Source of the DNA: Mesorhizobium wenxiniae
GTDB lineage: Bacteria > Pseudomonadota > Alphaproteobacteria > Rhizobiales > Rhizobiaceae
Length of the DNA stretch: 64,000 nucleotides
Assembly: GCF_002284535.1 (NCBI RefSeq)
Contig: NZ_NPKH01000025.1
Coordinates: 121,781-185,780, forward strand
Direction of reading: 5' to 3'
Positions 9,102 through 17,727 of this stretch are shown here, piece by piece (positions within the stretch are counted from its first letter, which is position 1; each line of letters begins with the position of its first letter). The position numbers were made by a program, and so were the translations under genes. Below the pieces are notes generated by a model. The model had not been told where the DNA came from, did not search any database, and saw only the letters and a program-made list of their open reading frames with translations.

Positions 9102-9124
9102 CGGAACGAGAAGGAATGGCTGCC

Positions 9125-9586
9125 ATGCGAGGACAGGAAGCGCGCGATCAGGCTGAGCGCAAGGCCGTCATGGCGACGCTGGCGCAATCGACCGGCGACG
9201 ATATCGTCCGCCTTTGGAACGCAGCCGGCCTGCCTTCGGAAGCAGAACTCCTGCGCGGTCCCGAAACCGGCCTGGTCACCGTGCGTGGCCGCATCGGCGG
9301 CGGCGGCGCACCATTCAATGTCGGCGAGGCGACGGTCACCCGCGCTACCGTCCGGCTCGCATCCGGACAGGTCGGCCACTGCTACGCGCTCGGCCGTGAC
9401 AAGCAGAAAGCAAAACTGGCGGCGATCGCCGACGCGCTCTGGCAGGATCCTGCCCTGCGCCGCGAGGTCGAGACAAAACTCATTGCGCCGCTGCAGGCCG
9501 CACTTGCCGGCGCACGTGAACGGCGGCGCGCCGAGACGGCGGCAACGAAGGTCGATTTCTTCACCATGGTACGCGGAGAAGACTGA
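9125..9586 (+). CDS. phnG: Phosphonate C-P lyase system protein PhnG
   Basis: 153 aa, the expected length. PhnG is part of the PhnGHIJ core complex that converts alkylphosphonate and ATP to the ribose triphosphate phosphonate and then cleaves the C-P bond. Recognisable blocks are RKAVMATLAQ, ETGLVTVRGRIGGGGAPFNVGEATVTRATV and GRDKQKAKLAAIADAL. Start chosen at the ATG at 9125, which has AAGGA nine bases upstream; an ATG at 9116 abuts that site and is less likely. The TGA overlaps the phnH ATG by one base. Confidence 0.92.
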   Translation: MRGQEARDQAERKAVMATLAQSTGDDIVRLWNAAGLPSEAELLRGPETGLVTVRGRIGGGGAPFNVGEATVTRATVRLASGQVGHCYALGRDKQKAKLAAIADALWQDPALRREVETKLIAPLQAALAGARERRRAETAATKVDFFTMVRGED

Positions 9587-10197
9587 TGGACATCGCAACG
9601 CAAGCGATCGAGGGCGGCTTTGCCGATCCGGTGTTCGACGCCCAGACGGTGTTCCGCGCCGTGATGGATGCGATGGCGCGGCCAGGCACCCTGCAGCCCC
9701 TGCCGATCTTTGCCCGCCCGCCGGCGCCACTGTCGGCCACCGCCGGCGCCATCGCGCTGGCGCTGTGCGACAACGACACGCCGCTCTGGCTCGACCCCGT
9801 TTTGCAGGCCCCAGCAGCGGTGAAATCCTGGCTCGGCTTCCACACCGGCGCGCCGCTGGCCAATACGCCGGCCGACGCGCATTTCGCGCTGATCGCCACG
9901 CCGGCCGAGATGATGTCGCTCGATGGCTTTTCGCAGGGCACCCAGGACTATCCCGACCGCTCCACAACGCTGATCCTGCAGGTGAGCGATATCGTTTCAG
10001 GCGCCCCTCTGCTGCTCGAAGGTCCCGGCATCGAAATGACTGCAACCATCGCGCCGGCGCAGATGCCGCGCCATTTCGTCGAGCAATGGAAGCAGAACAA
10101 CCAGCGCTTTCCGCGTGGCGTCGACATCATCCTTGCCACCCCCGACGGCGTTGCCTGCCTGCCACGCACGACGCGCATCAAGACGATGGAGGCGTGA
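9586..10197 (+). CDS. phnH: Phosphonate C-P lyase system protein PhnH
   Basis: 203 aa. PhnH forms a dimer inside the C-P lyase core complex. Family features are GGFADPVFDAQTVFRAVMDA near the start, the GAP-rich middle and the C-terminal PRGVDIILATPDGVACLPRTT. The start overlaps the phnG stop by one base, and phnI starts two bases after its stop, so translation is coupled along the operon. Confidence 0.92.
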   Translation: MDIATQAIEGGFADPVFDAQTVFRAVMDAMARPGTLQPLPIFARPPAPLSATAGAIALALCDNDTPLWLDPVLQAPAAVKSWLGFHTGAPLANTPADAHFALIATPAEMMSLDGFSQGTQDYPDRSTTLILQVSDIVSGAPLLLEGPGIEMTATIAPAQMPRHFVEQWKQNNQRFPRGVDIILATPDGVACLPRTTRIKTMEA

Positions 10198-10198
10198 T

Positions 10199-11311
10199 AT
10201 GTATGTCGCGGTAAAAGGCGGCGAAGCGGCCATTGCCAACGCCCACTCCCTGCTCGCCGACCGCCGGCGCGGCGACCGTTCCGTGCCGGCGCTGCGCCTC
10301 GACCAGATCGTCGAGCAGCTGGCGCTCGGCGTCGACCGGGTGATGAGCGAGGGTTCGCTCTACGACCGCGAGCTGGCGGCCCTCGCCATCGTTCAGGCGC
10401 GCGGCGACATGATCGAGGCGATCTTCCTGGTTCGCGCCTATCGCACCACGCTGCCACGCTTCGGCTATACCAAGGCGATCGACACCGGCGCGATGCTGGT
10501 CGAGCGGCGCGTTTCGGCGACCTACAAGGATCTTCCTGGCGGCCAGCTGCTCGGCCCGACTTTCGACTACACTCACCGGCTGCTCGATCCCGAGCTCGCC
10601 GCGGGCGGCGATGTCGCCGAGCCGCTGCAGCGTGCCAGCGAGGCGGAAGCCATGCCGCGCGTCTCCGCGATCCTCGCCCGCGAAGGCCTGATCGAGCCTG
10701 ATGGCGACATGCCGCAGGATCATGTCCCCGGCGACATCACCCGCGAGCCGCTGGAATTCCCGATGGCGCGCGACATCCGCCTGCAGGCGCTGTCACGCGG
10801 CGATGAGGGTTTTCTGCTGGCGCTCGGCTATTCCACCCAGCGCGGCTATGCCCGCAACCATCCCTTCGTCGGCGAAGTTCGCATCGGTGAGGTCGAGCTG
10901 GAACTCGATGTGCCGGAGCTGCCCTTCGCGGTACCGCTCGGCTCCGTGCGCGTCACCGAGTGCCAGATGGTCAACCAGTTCAAGGGCTCGGCCAAGGCGC
11001 CGCCGCAATTCACCCGCGGCTACGGCCTCGTCTTCGGTCAGAGCGAGCGCAAGGCGATGGCCATGGCACTGTGCGACCGGGCGTTACGCGCTTCGGAATT
11101 CGGCGAAGACGTCGTCGCCGCTGCCCAGGACGAGGAGTTCGTCATCTCGCATTCCGACAATGTCCAGGCGACCGGCTTCGTCGAGCATCTGAAGCTGCCG
11201 CACTATGTCGACTTCCAGGCCGAGCTCGACCTCGTGCGCCGCATGCGCGCCGAGCATGACGCCCGCGAAAACGCAGGCAAAGTCGAAGAGAAGAGGCAGG
11301 CTGCGGAATGA
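10199..11311 (+). CDS. phnI: C-P lyase system protein PhnI (nucleosidase/transferase subunit)
   Basis: 370 aa. PhnI replaces the adenine of ATP with a phosphonate, helped by PhnGHL, to give the 5-triphosphoribosyl phosphonate. Family signatures include MYVAVKGGEAAIANAHSL at the start, EGLIEP near the middle and the C-terminal FVISHSDNVQATGFVEHLKLPHYVDFQ. Start is the ATG at 10199; the phnH stop ends at 10197. It is followed by a 268-bp gap before phnJ, which is unusual because the other phn genes overlap. Confidence 0.93.
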   Translation: MYVAVKGGEAAIANAHSLLADRRRGDRSVPALRLDQIVEQLALGVDRVMSEGSLYDRELAALAIVQARGDMIEAIFLVRAYRTTLPRFGYTKAIDTGAMLVERRVSATYKDLPGGQLLGPTFDYTHRLLDPELAAGGDVAEPLQRASEAEAMPRVSAILAREGLIEPDGDMPQDHVPGDITREPLEFPMARDIRLQALSRGDEGFLLALGYSTQRGYARNHPFVGEVRIGEVELELDVPELPFAVPLGSVRVTECQMVNQFKGSAKAPPQFTRGYGLVFGQSERKAMAMALCDRALRASEFGEDVVAAAQDEEFVISHSDNVQATGFVEHLKLPHYVDFQAELDLVRRMRAEHDARENAGKVEEKRQAAE

Positions 11312-11352
11312 CTTCAGTTAGCTCCACCGCCATGATCTCGTGGGAATGGCCG

Positions 11353-11514
11353 CTACACCCCTCCGGATCCGCCGTAGCCGCTACTGCCGCCAACGGTTTC
11401 GCCATTCGCGCCTTCCTTCGGCGCAGGAAGAACCATTCTTCGAAGGACAAAGGCAACCACGCCGACAAACACCAGCAACAGGATTCCGATGTGCATCCAT
11501 CCGGTTGGAGTCAT
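11353..11514 (-). CDS. Possible small single-pass membrane protein on the opposite strand inside the phn operon
   Basis: A 53-aa reading frame in the 268-bp phnI-phnJ gap, antisense to the operon. Residues 1-6 (MTPTGW) lead into one clear hydrophobic helix (HIGILLLVFVGVVAFVL), then basic residues (RRM), Pro/Lys, and a Gly/Ser-rich tail ending GGSSGYGGSGGV. This organised layout looks more like a gene than chance. A weak AGG lies five bases upstream of the ATG at 11514; a longer form starting at 11550 is possible. The sense-strand frame in the same gap has no such organisation. No function is recognised. Confidence 0.4.
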   Translation of the reverse strand: MTPTGWMHIGILLLVFVGVVAFVLRRMVLPAPKEGANGETVGGSSGYGGSGGV

Positions 11515-11579
11515 CTGAGCCTGGCCCTTCTTCCGTGTCTTGGAAGTCAATTCGGTAGCACACAGCGGAAGCGATCGCC

Positions 11580-12479
11580 ATGACCGACATCGCCACTTAC
11601 AACTTCGCCTATCTCGACGAGCAGACCAAGCGGATGATCCGCCGCGCGATCCTCAAGGGCATAGCCGTTCCCGGCTATCAGGTGCCGTTCGCCTCGCGCG
11701 AAATGCCGATGCCTTATGGCTGGGGCACCGGCGGCGTCCAGGTCACGGCTTCGATCATCGGCCCGGAAGACGTGCTCAAGGTCATCGACCAGGGCGCCGA
11801 CGACACCACCAACGCGGTTTCAATCCGTGCGTTCTTCAAGAAGGTCGCCAATGTCGCCGTCACCACCGAGACGGCCAAGGCGACCATCATACAGACCCGC
11901 CACCGCATTCCCGAACATCCACTGAGCGCGGGCCAGGTGCTGGTCTATCAGGTGCCAATTCCCGAACCGTTGCGCTTCCTCGAACCGCGCGAAACGGAAA
12001 CGCGCAAGATGCATGCGCTGGAGGAATACGGCCTCATGCATGTGAAGCTCTACGAGGACATTGCCAGGCACGGCCGCATTGCCACTTCCTATGCCTACCC
12101 GGTCAAGGTCGAGGGCCGCTATGTGATGGATCCCTCGCCAACGCCGAAATTCGACAACCCAAAGATGCACCGTTCGCCGGCTCTGCAACTGTTCGGCGCC
12201 GGCCGCGAAAAGCGTATTTATGCAGTGCCGCCCTTCACCGAGGTGGTCAGCCTCGATTTCGAGGACCATCCGTTCGAGGTGCAGACCTTCGACCAGCCCT
12301 GCGCGCTGTGCGCGGCCGAGAACGTCTATCTCGACGAGGTCATCCTAGACGACCATGGCGGCCACATGTTCGTCTGTTCTGATACCGACCATTGCGAGAA
12401 GCGGTGCGAACAAGGCCATCGCGGCCACCTTGCGCCTGAAACCCCTCTTGCCCTGGAAAGAACGGAGCCGGCGCAATGA
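11580..12479 (+). CDS. phnJ: Alpha-D-ribose 1-methylphosphonate 5-phosphate C-P lyase PhnJ
   Basis: 299 aa radical SAM enzyme that breaks the C-P bond. All key cysteines are at the same residue numbers as in the E. coli enzyme: Cys241, Cys244 and Cys266 (iron-sulfur cluster) in PCALC and FVC, and Cys272 (the thiyl-radical residue) in DHCEKRC. Other family blocks are YGWGTGGVQVTASIIGPEDVLKVIDQG and RHRIPE. The ATG at 11580 is chosen. The stop overlaps the phnK ATG by 4 bp. The enzyme should be functional. Confidence 0.95.
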   Translation: MTDIATYNFAYLDEQTKRMIRRAILKGIAVPGYQVPFASREMPMPYGWGTGGVQVTASIIGPEDVLKVIDQGADDTTNAVSIRAFFKKVANVAVTTETAKATIIQTRHRIPEHPLSAGQVLVYQVPIPEPLRFLEPRETETRKMHALEEYGLMHVKLYEDIARHGRIATSYAYPVKVEGRYVMDPSPTPKFDNPKMHRSPALQLFGAGREKRIYAVPPFTEVVSLDFEDHPFEVQTFDQPCALCAAENVYLDEVILDDHGGHMFVCSDTDHCEKRCEQGHRGHLAPETPLALERTEPAQ

Positions 12480-13252
12480 CCGACGAACCGCTGTTGCGCG
12501 TCAGCGCGCTTTCCAAATTCTACGGCTCGCGCGTCGGCTGCGAAAACGTCACCTTTGACCTGTGGCCGGGCGAGGTGCTGGCGGTGGTCGGCGAATCCGG
12601 TTCCGGTAAGACGACGCTGCTCAACTGTCTGTCGACGCGGCTGCTGCCGAGCTCCGGCACCGCCAGCTACCGCATGCGCGACAGTCAGTTCCGCGAGCTC
12701 TATCGGATGAGCGAGGCCGAGCGCCGCTTTCTGATGCGCACCGACTGGGGCTTCGTCCACCAGAACCCGGCCGACGGCCTGCGCATGACGGTTTCAGCCG
12801 GCGCCAATGTCGGCGAGCGGTTGATGGCGGTCGGCGACCGCCACTATGGAAAAATCCGCGCCACTGCCGTCGACTGGCTGTCGCGTGTCGAAATCGACGA
12901 GGACCGCATCGACGACGAGCCGCGCGCCTTTTCCGGCGGCATGCGCCAGCGCCTGCAGATCGCTCGCAATCTCGTCACCGGGCCGCGTCTGGTATTCATG
13001 GACGAGCCGACTGGCGGCCTCGACGTTTCCGTGCAGGCGCGCCTGCTCGACCTGCTGCGCGGCCTGGTCACCGATCTCGGCCTGGCCGCCATCGTCGTCA
13101 CCCACGACCTCGCCGTGGCGCGGCTTTTGTCGCAACGCATGATGGTGATGAAGGATGGTCGCGTCGTTGAAAGCGGCCTCACCGACCGCGTGCTCGACGA
13201 TCCGCGCGCGCCCTACACCCAGCTTCTCGTTTCTTCCATTCTGCAGGTGTGA
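12476..13252 (+). CDS. phnK: Phosphonate C-P lyase system ATP-binding protein PhnK
   Basis: 258-aa ABC-type ATPase that docks on the PhnGHIJ core rather than on a membrane permease. Walker A GESGSGKTT is at 39-47, the signature is FSGGMRQRLQIARNL, Walker B is VFMDEPTGGLDVS and the switch histidine is in VVTHDLAV. Coupled by overlap to phnJ and spaced two bases from phnL. Confidence 0.93.
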   Translation: MTDEPLLRVSALSKFYGSRVGCENVTFDLWPGEVLAVVGESGSGKTTLLNCLSTRLLPSSGTASYRMRDSQFRELYRMSEAERRFLMRTDWGFVHQNPADGLRMTVSAGANVGERLMAVGDRHYGKIRATAVDWLSRVEIDEDRIDDEPRAFSGGMRQRLQIARNLVTGPRLVFMDEPTGGLDVSVQARLLDLLRGLVTDLGLAAIVVTHDLAVARLLSQRMMVMKDGRVVESGLTDRVLDDPRAPYTQLLVSSILQV

Positions 13253-13254
13253 CC

Positions 13255-13962
13255 ATGGCAACCCCGCTCGTCGTCTCCGACGTCGCCAAGAGCTTCACCA
13301 TGCATCTGCGCGACGGCATCAAACTGCCTGTCGTCGCCGGCGTGTCGTTCTCGATCAGGAGCGGCGAATGCGCAGTGCTCGGCGGTCCTTCCGGCGCCGG
13401 CAAGAGTTCGATCCTGAAGATGCTCTACGGCAACTATGCCGTCGACGAAGGCCAGATCATCGTCCAGCACGAGGACGGGCTCATCGATCTCGCGACGGCC
13501 AGCCCACGCACCGTGCTTGCCGTGCGCCGGCTCACGATCGGCTATGTCAGCCAGTTCCTGCGTACAGTGCCGCGCGTCTCCGCTCTCGACGTCGTCGCCG
13601 AACCGCTGGTCGAGCGCGGCGCGGACCGTGAGGTTGCGCGTAACAAGGCACGCGCCTTGCTGGCGCAGCTCAACCTGCCGGAGAAGCTGTGGGCGCTGCC
13701 GCCGGCGACGTTTTCCGGCGGCGAACAGCAGCGCGTCAACATCGCGCGCGGCTTCATCACTGAACACCCGATCCTGCTGCTCGACGAGCCGACCGCTTCG
13801 CTCGACGCCAGGAACCGCGACGTGGTGATTGCGCTGATCGCGGCCAAGAAGGCGGCCGGCGTCGCCTTGCTTGGCATCTTCCATGACCGCGACGTGCGCG
13901 AGGCGGTCGCCGACCGCGTCATCGACGTGACCGCCTTTGCCGCCGGGAAAATCGCCGCATGA
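13255..13962 (+). CDS. phnL: Phosphonate C-P lyase system ATP-binding protein PhnL
   Basis: 235 aa ABC-type ATPase required with PhnGHI for the nucleosidase step. Walker A GGPSGAGKS is at 43-51, the signature is FSGGEQQRVNIARGF and Walker B is LLLDEPTASLD. The ATG at 13255 is preferred over an in-frame GTG at 13249 that overlaps the phnK stop. The stop overlaps the next gene by 4 bp. Confidence 0.92.
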   Translation: MATPLVVSDVAKSFTMHLRDGIKLPVVAGVSFSIRSGECAVLGGPSGAGKSSILKMLYGNYAVDEGQIIVQHEDGLIDLATASPRTVLAVRRLTIGYVSQFLRTVPRVSALDVVAEPLVERGADREVARNKARALLAQLNLPEKLWALPPATFSGGEQQRVNIARGFITEHPILLLDEPTASLDARNRDVVIALIAAKKAAGVALLGIFHDRDVREAVADRVIDVTAFAAGKIAA

Positions 13963-14576
13963 CGCGAAAATTGTCGGAAACGCCGCTGGTCCACGAGACA
14001 GCGGAAGTCGAGAATTCGACGCTTGGCCGCTGGACCGAAATCGCCGAACGATGCCGGGTTTCGGAGAGCACGATCGGCGACTATTCCTACATGATGCAGG
14101 ACTGTGGCGTCTGGTGCGCGACGGTCGGCAAATTCGCCAACATCGCCGCCAGCGTGCGCATCAACGCCACCAACCACCCGACCTGGCGGCCGACGCTGCA
14201 TCATTTCACCTATCGCGCCTCGGACTATTGGGACGACGCCGAACACGAGAGCGAATTCTTCGCTCAACGTCGCGCCAAGCGCGTCACCATCGGCCATGAC
14301 ACCTGGCTTGGCCACGGCTCGACCATCCTGCCCGGCGTCACCGTGGGCGACGGTGCGGCGGTCGGCGCCGGTGCGGTGGTGTCGAAAGACGTTGAGCCCT
14401 ACACCATCGTCGGCGGCGTGCCGGCGAAACCAATCCGCGAACGCTTCGACCGCCACACGGCGGAACGTTATCAGGCACTCGCCTGGTGGGATTGGGACCA
14501 TGCCCGCCTGCGCGCCGCACTTGAGGATTTTCGCGCGCTTTCGGCGGAAGCGTTTCTGGAAAAATACGGCAGCTGA
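13959..14576 (+). CDS. Phosphonate-associated hexapeptide-repeat acetyltransferase
   Basis: 205 aa left-handed beta-helix acyltransferase of the type repeatedly found in phn operons. Hexapeptide-like repeats run through the middle and C-terminal half (IGDYSYMMQDCGVWCATVGKF ... IGHDTWLGHG ... ILPGVTVGDGAAVGAGAVV), ending with VGGVPAKPIRERF. The INATNHPTW block carries a likely catalytic histidine. It overlaps phnL by 4 bp, so it belongs to the same transcript. It may acetylate an aminoalkylphosphonate as PhnO does, although PhnO is a GNAT protein; that role is inference. Confidence 0.85.
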   Translation: MTRKLSETPLVHETAEVENSTLGRWTEIAERCRVSESTIGDYSYMMQDCGVWCATVGKFANIAASVRINATNHPTWRPTLHHFTYRASDYWDDAEHESEFFAQRRAKRVTIGHDTWLGHGSTILPGVTVGDGAAVGAGAVVSKDVEPYTIVGGVPAKPIRERFDRHTAERYQALAWWDWDHARLRAALEDFRALSAEAFLEKYGS

Positions 14577-14582
14577 AGGGGG

Positions 14583-14645
14583 GAATGGTGAATAGCGAGG
14601 CCTTCACCAGCCTCTTCTGGCTGCCACCGTCACCATTCACCATTC
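14583..14645. repeat. Inverted repeat between the phn enzyme genes and phnC
   Basis: GAATGGTGAAT at 14583-14593 is repeated inverted as ATTCACCATTC at 14635-14645, 11-bp perfect arms around 41 bp. The right arm lies in a short GTGAATG-type tandem. It could form a hairpin separating the phnGHIJKL transcript from the transporter genes. Confidence 0.5.
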
Positions 14646-14681
14646 ACGGCGCGCCGCCCAAGCCTGTGGGCGGTAACAAAA

Positions 14682-14699
14682 CTGACATCAATCCGACAC
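14682..14699 (+). promoter_or_regulatory. Candidate Pho box upstream of phnC
   Basis: CTGACAT at 14682-14688 and CCGACAC at 14693-14699 form two 7-bp direct half-sites separated by 4 bp, matching the rhizobial Pho-box layout (CTGTCAT-N4-CTGTCAT) with a few mismatches. It is 70 bp before the phnC start. It implies PhoB control of the transporter genes under phosphate starvation. Identified by eye against the known consensus. Confidence 0.6.
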
Positions 14700-14769
14700 C
14701 GCAGGTTCATGGCCTTGCGCTAGCGATGGTTAACAGACCTTCGAAACGCGACTGGACTGGAACTTGCCT

Positions 14770-15627
14770 ATGTCAGCAACCTCAGCCACGCTCGAAATCC
14801 GCGGCGTCACCCGCCGGTTTGGCAAGAACACCGCCGTCAGCAATGTCGATATCTCGATCCCGCACGGTCAGATGGTCGGCATCATCGGCCGCTCCGGCGC
14901 CGGCAAGTCGACCCTTTTGCGCATGATCAACCGCCTCATCGATCCGAGCCAAGGGTCGATTTTCTTTGAAGGTGCCGAAGTCTCCAGCCTGCGCGGCTCG
15001 CTGCTCAGGCGCTGGCAGCGCGATTGCGCCATGATCTTTCAGCAATTCAACCTGGTGCCGCGTCTCGACGTGCTGACCAATGTGCTGCTCGGCCGGCTCA
15101 ATCACCGCTCGACGATTGTCAATCTGCTCGGTGTCTTCTCTCGCGAGGAACGGGCCGAGGCGATAGCGGCGCTCGAGCGTCTCGACATTGCCCGCACGGC
15201 GCTGCAGCCGGCCGGCACCTTGTCCGGCGGCCAGCAGCAGCGCGTCGCGATCGCCCGCGCCATGATGCAGCAGCCGAAAGTTATCCTCGCCGACGAGCCG
15301 ATCGCCTCGCTCGACCCGCTCAATGCCCAGGTGGTGATGGATTCGCTGCAGGACATCAATCTGCGCGAGGGCATCACCGTCGTCACCAATCTGCACACGC
15401 TGGACACCGCGCGCACCTATTGCAACCGCATCATCGGCATGGCCGCCGGCAAGGTCGTGTTCGACGGCCCGCCCGAAGACCTCAACCGCGAGGCTGTGCG
15501 CATGGTCTATGGCGCCGACAGCAATGGCGGCGAAATCTCCGAGGCCATCACCTCGACCAGCGTGACCATCAAGCAAAAAATCGCCGCATCCGCCGGACCG
15601 CTCGAGCCCGCATTTCCCGGCTACTAG
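14770..15627 (+). CDS. phnC: Phosphonate ABC transporter ATP-binding protein PhnC
   Basis: 285 aa. Walker A GRSGAGKST, signature LSGGQQQRVAIARAM and Walker B ILADEPIASLD are all present. It powers phosphonate uptake through PhnE1/PhnE2 with PhnD. Start chosen at the ATG at 14770; a TTG two codons upstream is less likely. First gene of the transporter unit phnCDE1E2 behind the candidate Pho box. Confidence 0.93.
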   Translation: MSATSATLEIRGVTRRFGKNTAVSNVDISIPHGQMVGIIGRSGAGKSTLLRMINRLIDPSQGSIFFEGAEVSSLRGSLLRRWQRDCAMIFQQFNLVPRLDVLTNVLLGRLNHRSTIVNLLGVFSREERAEAIAALERLDIARTALQPAGTLSGGQQQRVAIARAMMQQPKVILADEPIASLDPLNAQVVMDSLQDINLREGITVVTNLHTLDTARTYCNRIIGMAAGKVVFDGPPEDLNREAVRMVYGADSNGGEISEAITSTSVTIKQKIAASAGPLEPAFPGY

Positions 15628-15646
15628 TTCCATGATCCCGACGAGT

Positions 15647-15660
15647 GGATACCGGTATCC
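15647..15660. repeat. 14-bp perfect palindrome between phnC and phnD
   Basis: GGATACCGGTATCC at 15647-15660 is self-complementary, 19 bp after the phnC stop and 110 bp before phnD. It could be an operator or a small mRNA hairpin. No further evidence. Confidence 0.4.
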
Positions 15661-15769
15661 GGGAACCATGGGCAGCAAAAGAGCGCCTGGATCGCCAGCC
15701 CGCGTCAAAGGCGCCGTCAAAATTCGAACGCTACCGGCGCGATGCCGGAACCAACAGGAGAGATGCCAC

Positions 15770-16678
15770 ATGTTTAGAAAGATACTTTTCGGTGCGGTTT
15801 CCATCCTCGCCATGGCGATGGGCGCGGTCCAGGCACAGGACCTGAAGGAATTCCGCGTCGGTATTCTCGGCGGCGAGAACGAAGCTGACCGTCTGCGCAA
15901 TTACCAGTGCTTCGCCGATCACATCAAGGACGTCCTCGGCGTCGAGAAAGTTTCGCTGTTCCCGGCCGCCGACTACGACGGCGTCATTCAGGGCTTGCTC
16001 GGCGGCACACTTGACTTTGCCGAACTCGGCGCTTCCGCCTACGCCAAGGTCTATCTCGAAAACAAGGACGCGGTCGAACCGATCCTGACGACAATCCAGA
16101 CCGACGGTTCGACCGGCTACCGTGCGGTCATGGTCGCCCGTGCTGATTCCGGCATCAAGACGCTCGCCGACATGAAGGGCAAGAAACTCGGTTTCGCCGA
16201 TCCCGATTCGACTTCCGGTTACCTGATCCCGGTCACGTCATTGCCCAAGGACATCGGCATGGATGTGAAGAGCTACTTCGCGTCGACCGGGTTCGGCGGC
16301 GGCCATGAACAGCTTGTCCTTGAAGTTCTGAAGGGCACCTTCGATGCCGGCACCACCTGGGCCTCCGGCGTCGGCGACTTCAAGGACGGCTACAGCTCGG
16401 GCAATCTGCGCAAGATGGTCGACAAGGGCGTCCTCAAGATGGATGACCTCGTTGAATTGTGGCAGTCGCCCCTGATCCCGAACGGCCCGCTGGTATTGCG
16501 TACGTCGATCGACGCCGGCGCCAAGCAGAAGATCACCGATTTTCTGACCAAGCTTCCGGAAACCGATCCGGCCTGTTTCTCGGCGATCCAAGGCGGCGAT
16601 TACAAGGGCTATTCACCGGTCACCCCAGCGTTCTATCAGCCGATCATCGACGCGCGTAAGGCGAAGATCGGCTCGTAA
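15770..16678 (+). CDS. phnD: Phosphonate ABC transporter substrate-binding protein PhnD
   Basis: 302 aa periplasmic protein. Signal peptide at residues 1-22 (MFRKILFGAV..., cleavage near VQA-QD). The mature part has the family opening FRVGILGGENEADRLRNYQCF, the ligand-contact region ADYDGVIQGLLGGTLDFAELGASAYA and DPDSTSGYLIP. Start is the ATG at 15770 with AGGAGA eight bases upstream. A strong hairpin follows the gene, as is common where a binding protein is made in excess. Confidence 0.93.
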   Translation: MFRKILFGAVSILAMAMGAVQAQDLKEFRVGILGGENEADRLRNYQCFADHIKDVLGVEKVSLFPAADYDGVIQGLLGGTLDFAELGASAYAKVYLENKDAVEPILTTIQTDGSTGYRAVMVARADSGIKTLADMKGKKLGFADPDSTSGYLIPVTSLPKDIGMDVKSYFASTGFGGGHEQLVLEVLKGTFDAGTTWASGVGDFKDGYSSGNLRKMVDKGVLKMDDLVELWQSPLIPNGPLVLRTSIDAGAKQKITDFLTKLPETDPACFSAIQGGDYKGYSPVTPAFYQPIIDARKAKIGS

Positions 16679-16691
16679 AGCAAACTGCCAC

Positions 16692-16725
16692 AACGCCGCC
16701 GGGGCCATGTGCACCGGCGGCGTTT
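16692..16725 (+). terminator. Intercistronic hairpin after phnD
   Basis: An 11-bp stem, AACGCCGCCGG at 16692-16702 with CCGGCGGCGTT at 16714-16724, and an 11-nt loop, starting 14 nt after the phnD stop and ending in TTT. It is probably a partial terminator or mRNA stabiliser that raises PhnD over the permeases. Confidence 0.65.
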
Positions 16726-16751
16726 CCGCATCAGGGGCCGGGGATCTATCG

Positions 16752-17723
16752 ATGAGTGCGACCGACGTATACCGAGCGCCAGCGCTTTCACCGGAGGGAG
16801 CCACTGTCGAGCGGCACTGGCGCGATCTCGCCGCCCGCCGGCGCCTTTACACGATCGGCGGCCTGGTTTTCCTGCTCCTTGCACTCTCTGGCTCGCTCTG
16901 GTTCGCCAACGAGACCAACGCCGGAAAGTTCTTCGACCGCCTTCCCCACGTCGCCGACTTTTTCGGCGAGTTGAAGCCGCGCGACTGGTTCGACCCGGTG
17001 CGCGCGCTGTTCGACCTGCCATCCCCCTACGATGATGGCAGCCTCAAGTTCGACTATCCAGAAGGCCGGGTCTACCTGACCCAAAACATCTACATTCCGG
17101 AGTATTTCCACCGGATGATCGAGACGCTGAACATCGCCCTGTTTTCGACGCTCGTGGGCTCCACATTCGGTTTCCTGCTCTGCTTCCTGGCTGCAGGCAA
17201 CATCACGGCCAACCGCTGGCTCCGGTTCGCCACGCGCCGCTTCCTTGAAATCGTCCGTGCCTTTCCGGAAATCGTCATTGCCGGCTTTTTTCTGGCGATC
17301 TTCTCGCTAGGACCTGTTCCGGCGATCATTGCGGTCAGTATCCATACCATCGGCGCGCTCGGAAAAATGTTCTTCGAAGTGGTCGAGAACGCCGACATGA
17401 AGCCTGAAGAAGGTTTGCGCGCCGTCGGCGCCAACTGGGTCGAGCGGGTGTGGTTCGGCATCGTGCCTCAGGTTCTGCCCAACTTCATGAGCTATTTCCT
17501 GCTTCGTTTCGAGATAAATGTGCGCGCTTCGACCATACTTGGCGCCGTCGGCGCGGGCGGGATCGGCGAATCCCTGCGCCTTTCGATCGGCCGCGGCCAT
17601 GAGGCCAAGACCATCGCCATCGTCTTTCTGCTGTTCTGCACGATCGTCGCCGTCGACCAGTTTTCGGCGTGGCTGAGACACCGTCTGGTCGGCAGACAGG
17701 CGTTCGCATACGGCGGAGAGTAA
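16752..17723 (+). CDS. phnE: Phosphonate ABC transporter permease PhnE1
   Basis: About 323 aa. A first membrane helix (about 37-55) is followed by a periplasmic stretch of roughly 60 residues and then the binding-protein-dependent permease domain with five or so helices. The EAA loop reads EGLRAVGANWVERVWFGIVPQVLP, and the family motif GAVGAGGIGESLR is present. Start taken at the ATG at 16752. It pairs with PhnE2, whose start lies four bases after this stop. Confidence 0.9.
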   Translation: MSATDVYRAPALSPEGATVERHWRDLAARRRLYTIGGLVFLLLALSGSLWFANETNAGKFFDRLPHVADFFGELKPRDWFDPVRALFDLPSPYDDGSLKFDYPEGRVYLTQNIYIPEYFHRMIETLNIALFSTLVGSTFGFLLCFLAAGNITANRWLRFATRRFLEIVRAFPEIVIAGFFLAIFSLGPVPAIIAVSIHTIGALGKMFFEVVENADMKPEEGLRAVGANWVERVWFGIVPQVLPNFMSYFLLRFEINVRASTILGAVGAGGIGESLRLSIGRGHEAKTIAIVFLLFCTIVAVDQFSAWLRHRLVGRQAFAYGGE

Positions 17724-17727
17724 CGCG

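Noticed and set aside
11308..11583. Sense-strand 91-codon frame between phnI and phnJ
   Set aside because: No hydrophobic segment, domain or good ribosome site; the opposite-strand frame is better organised.
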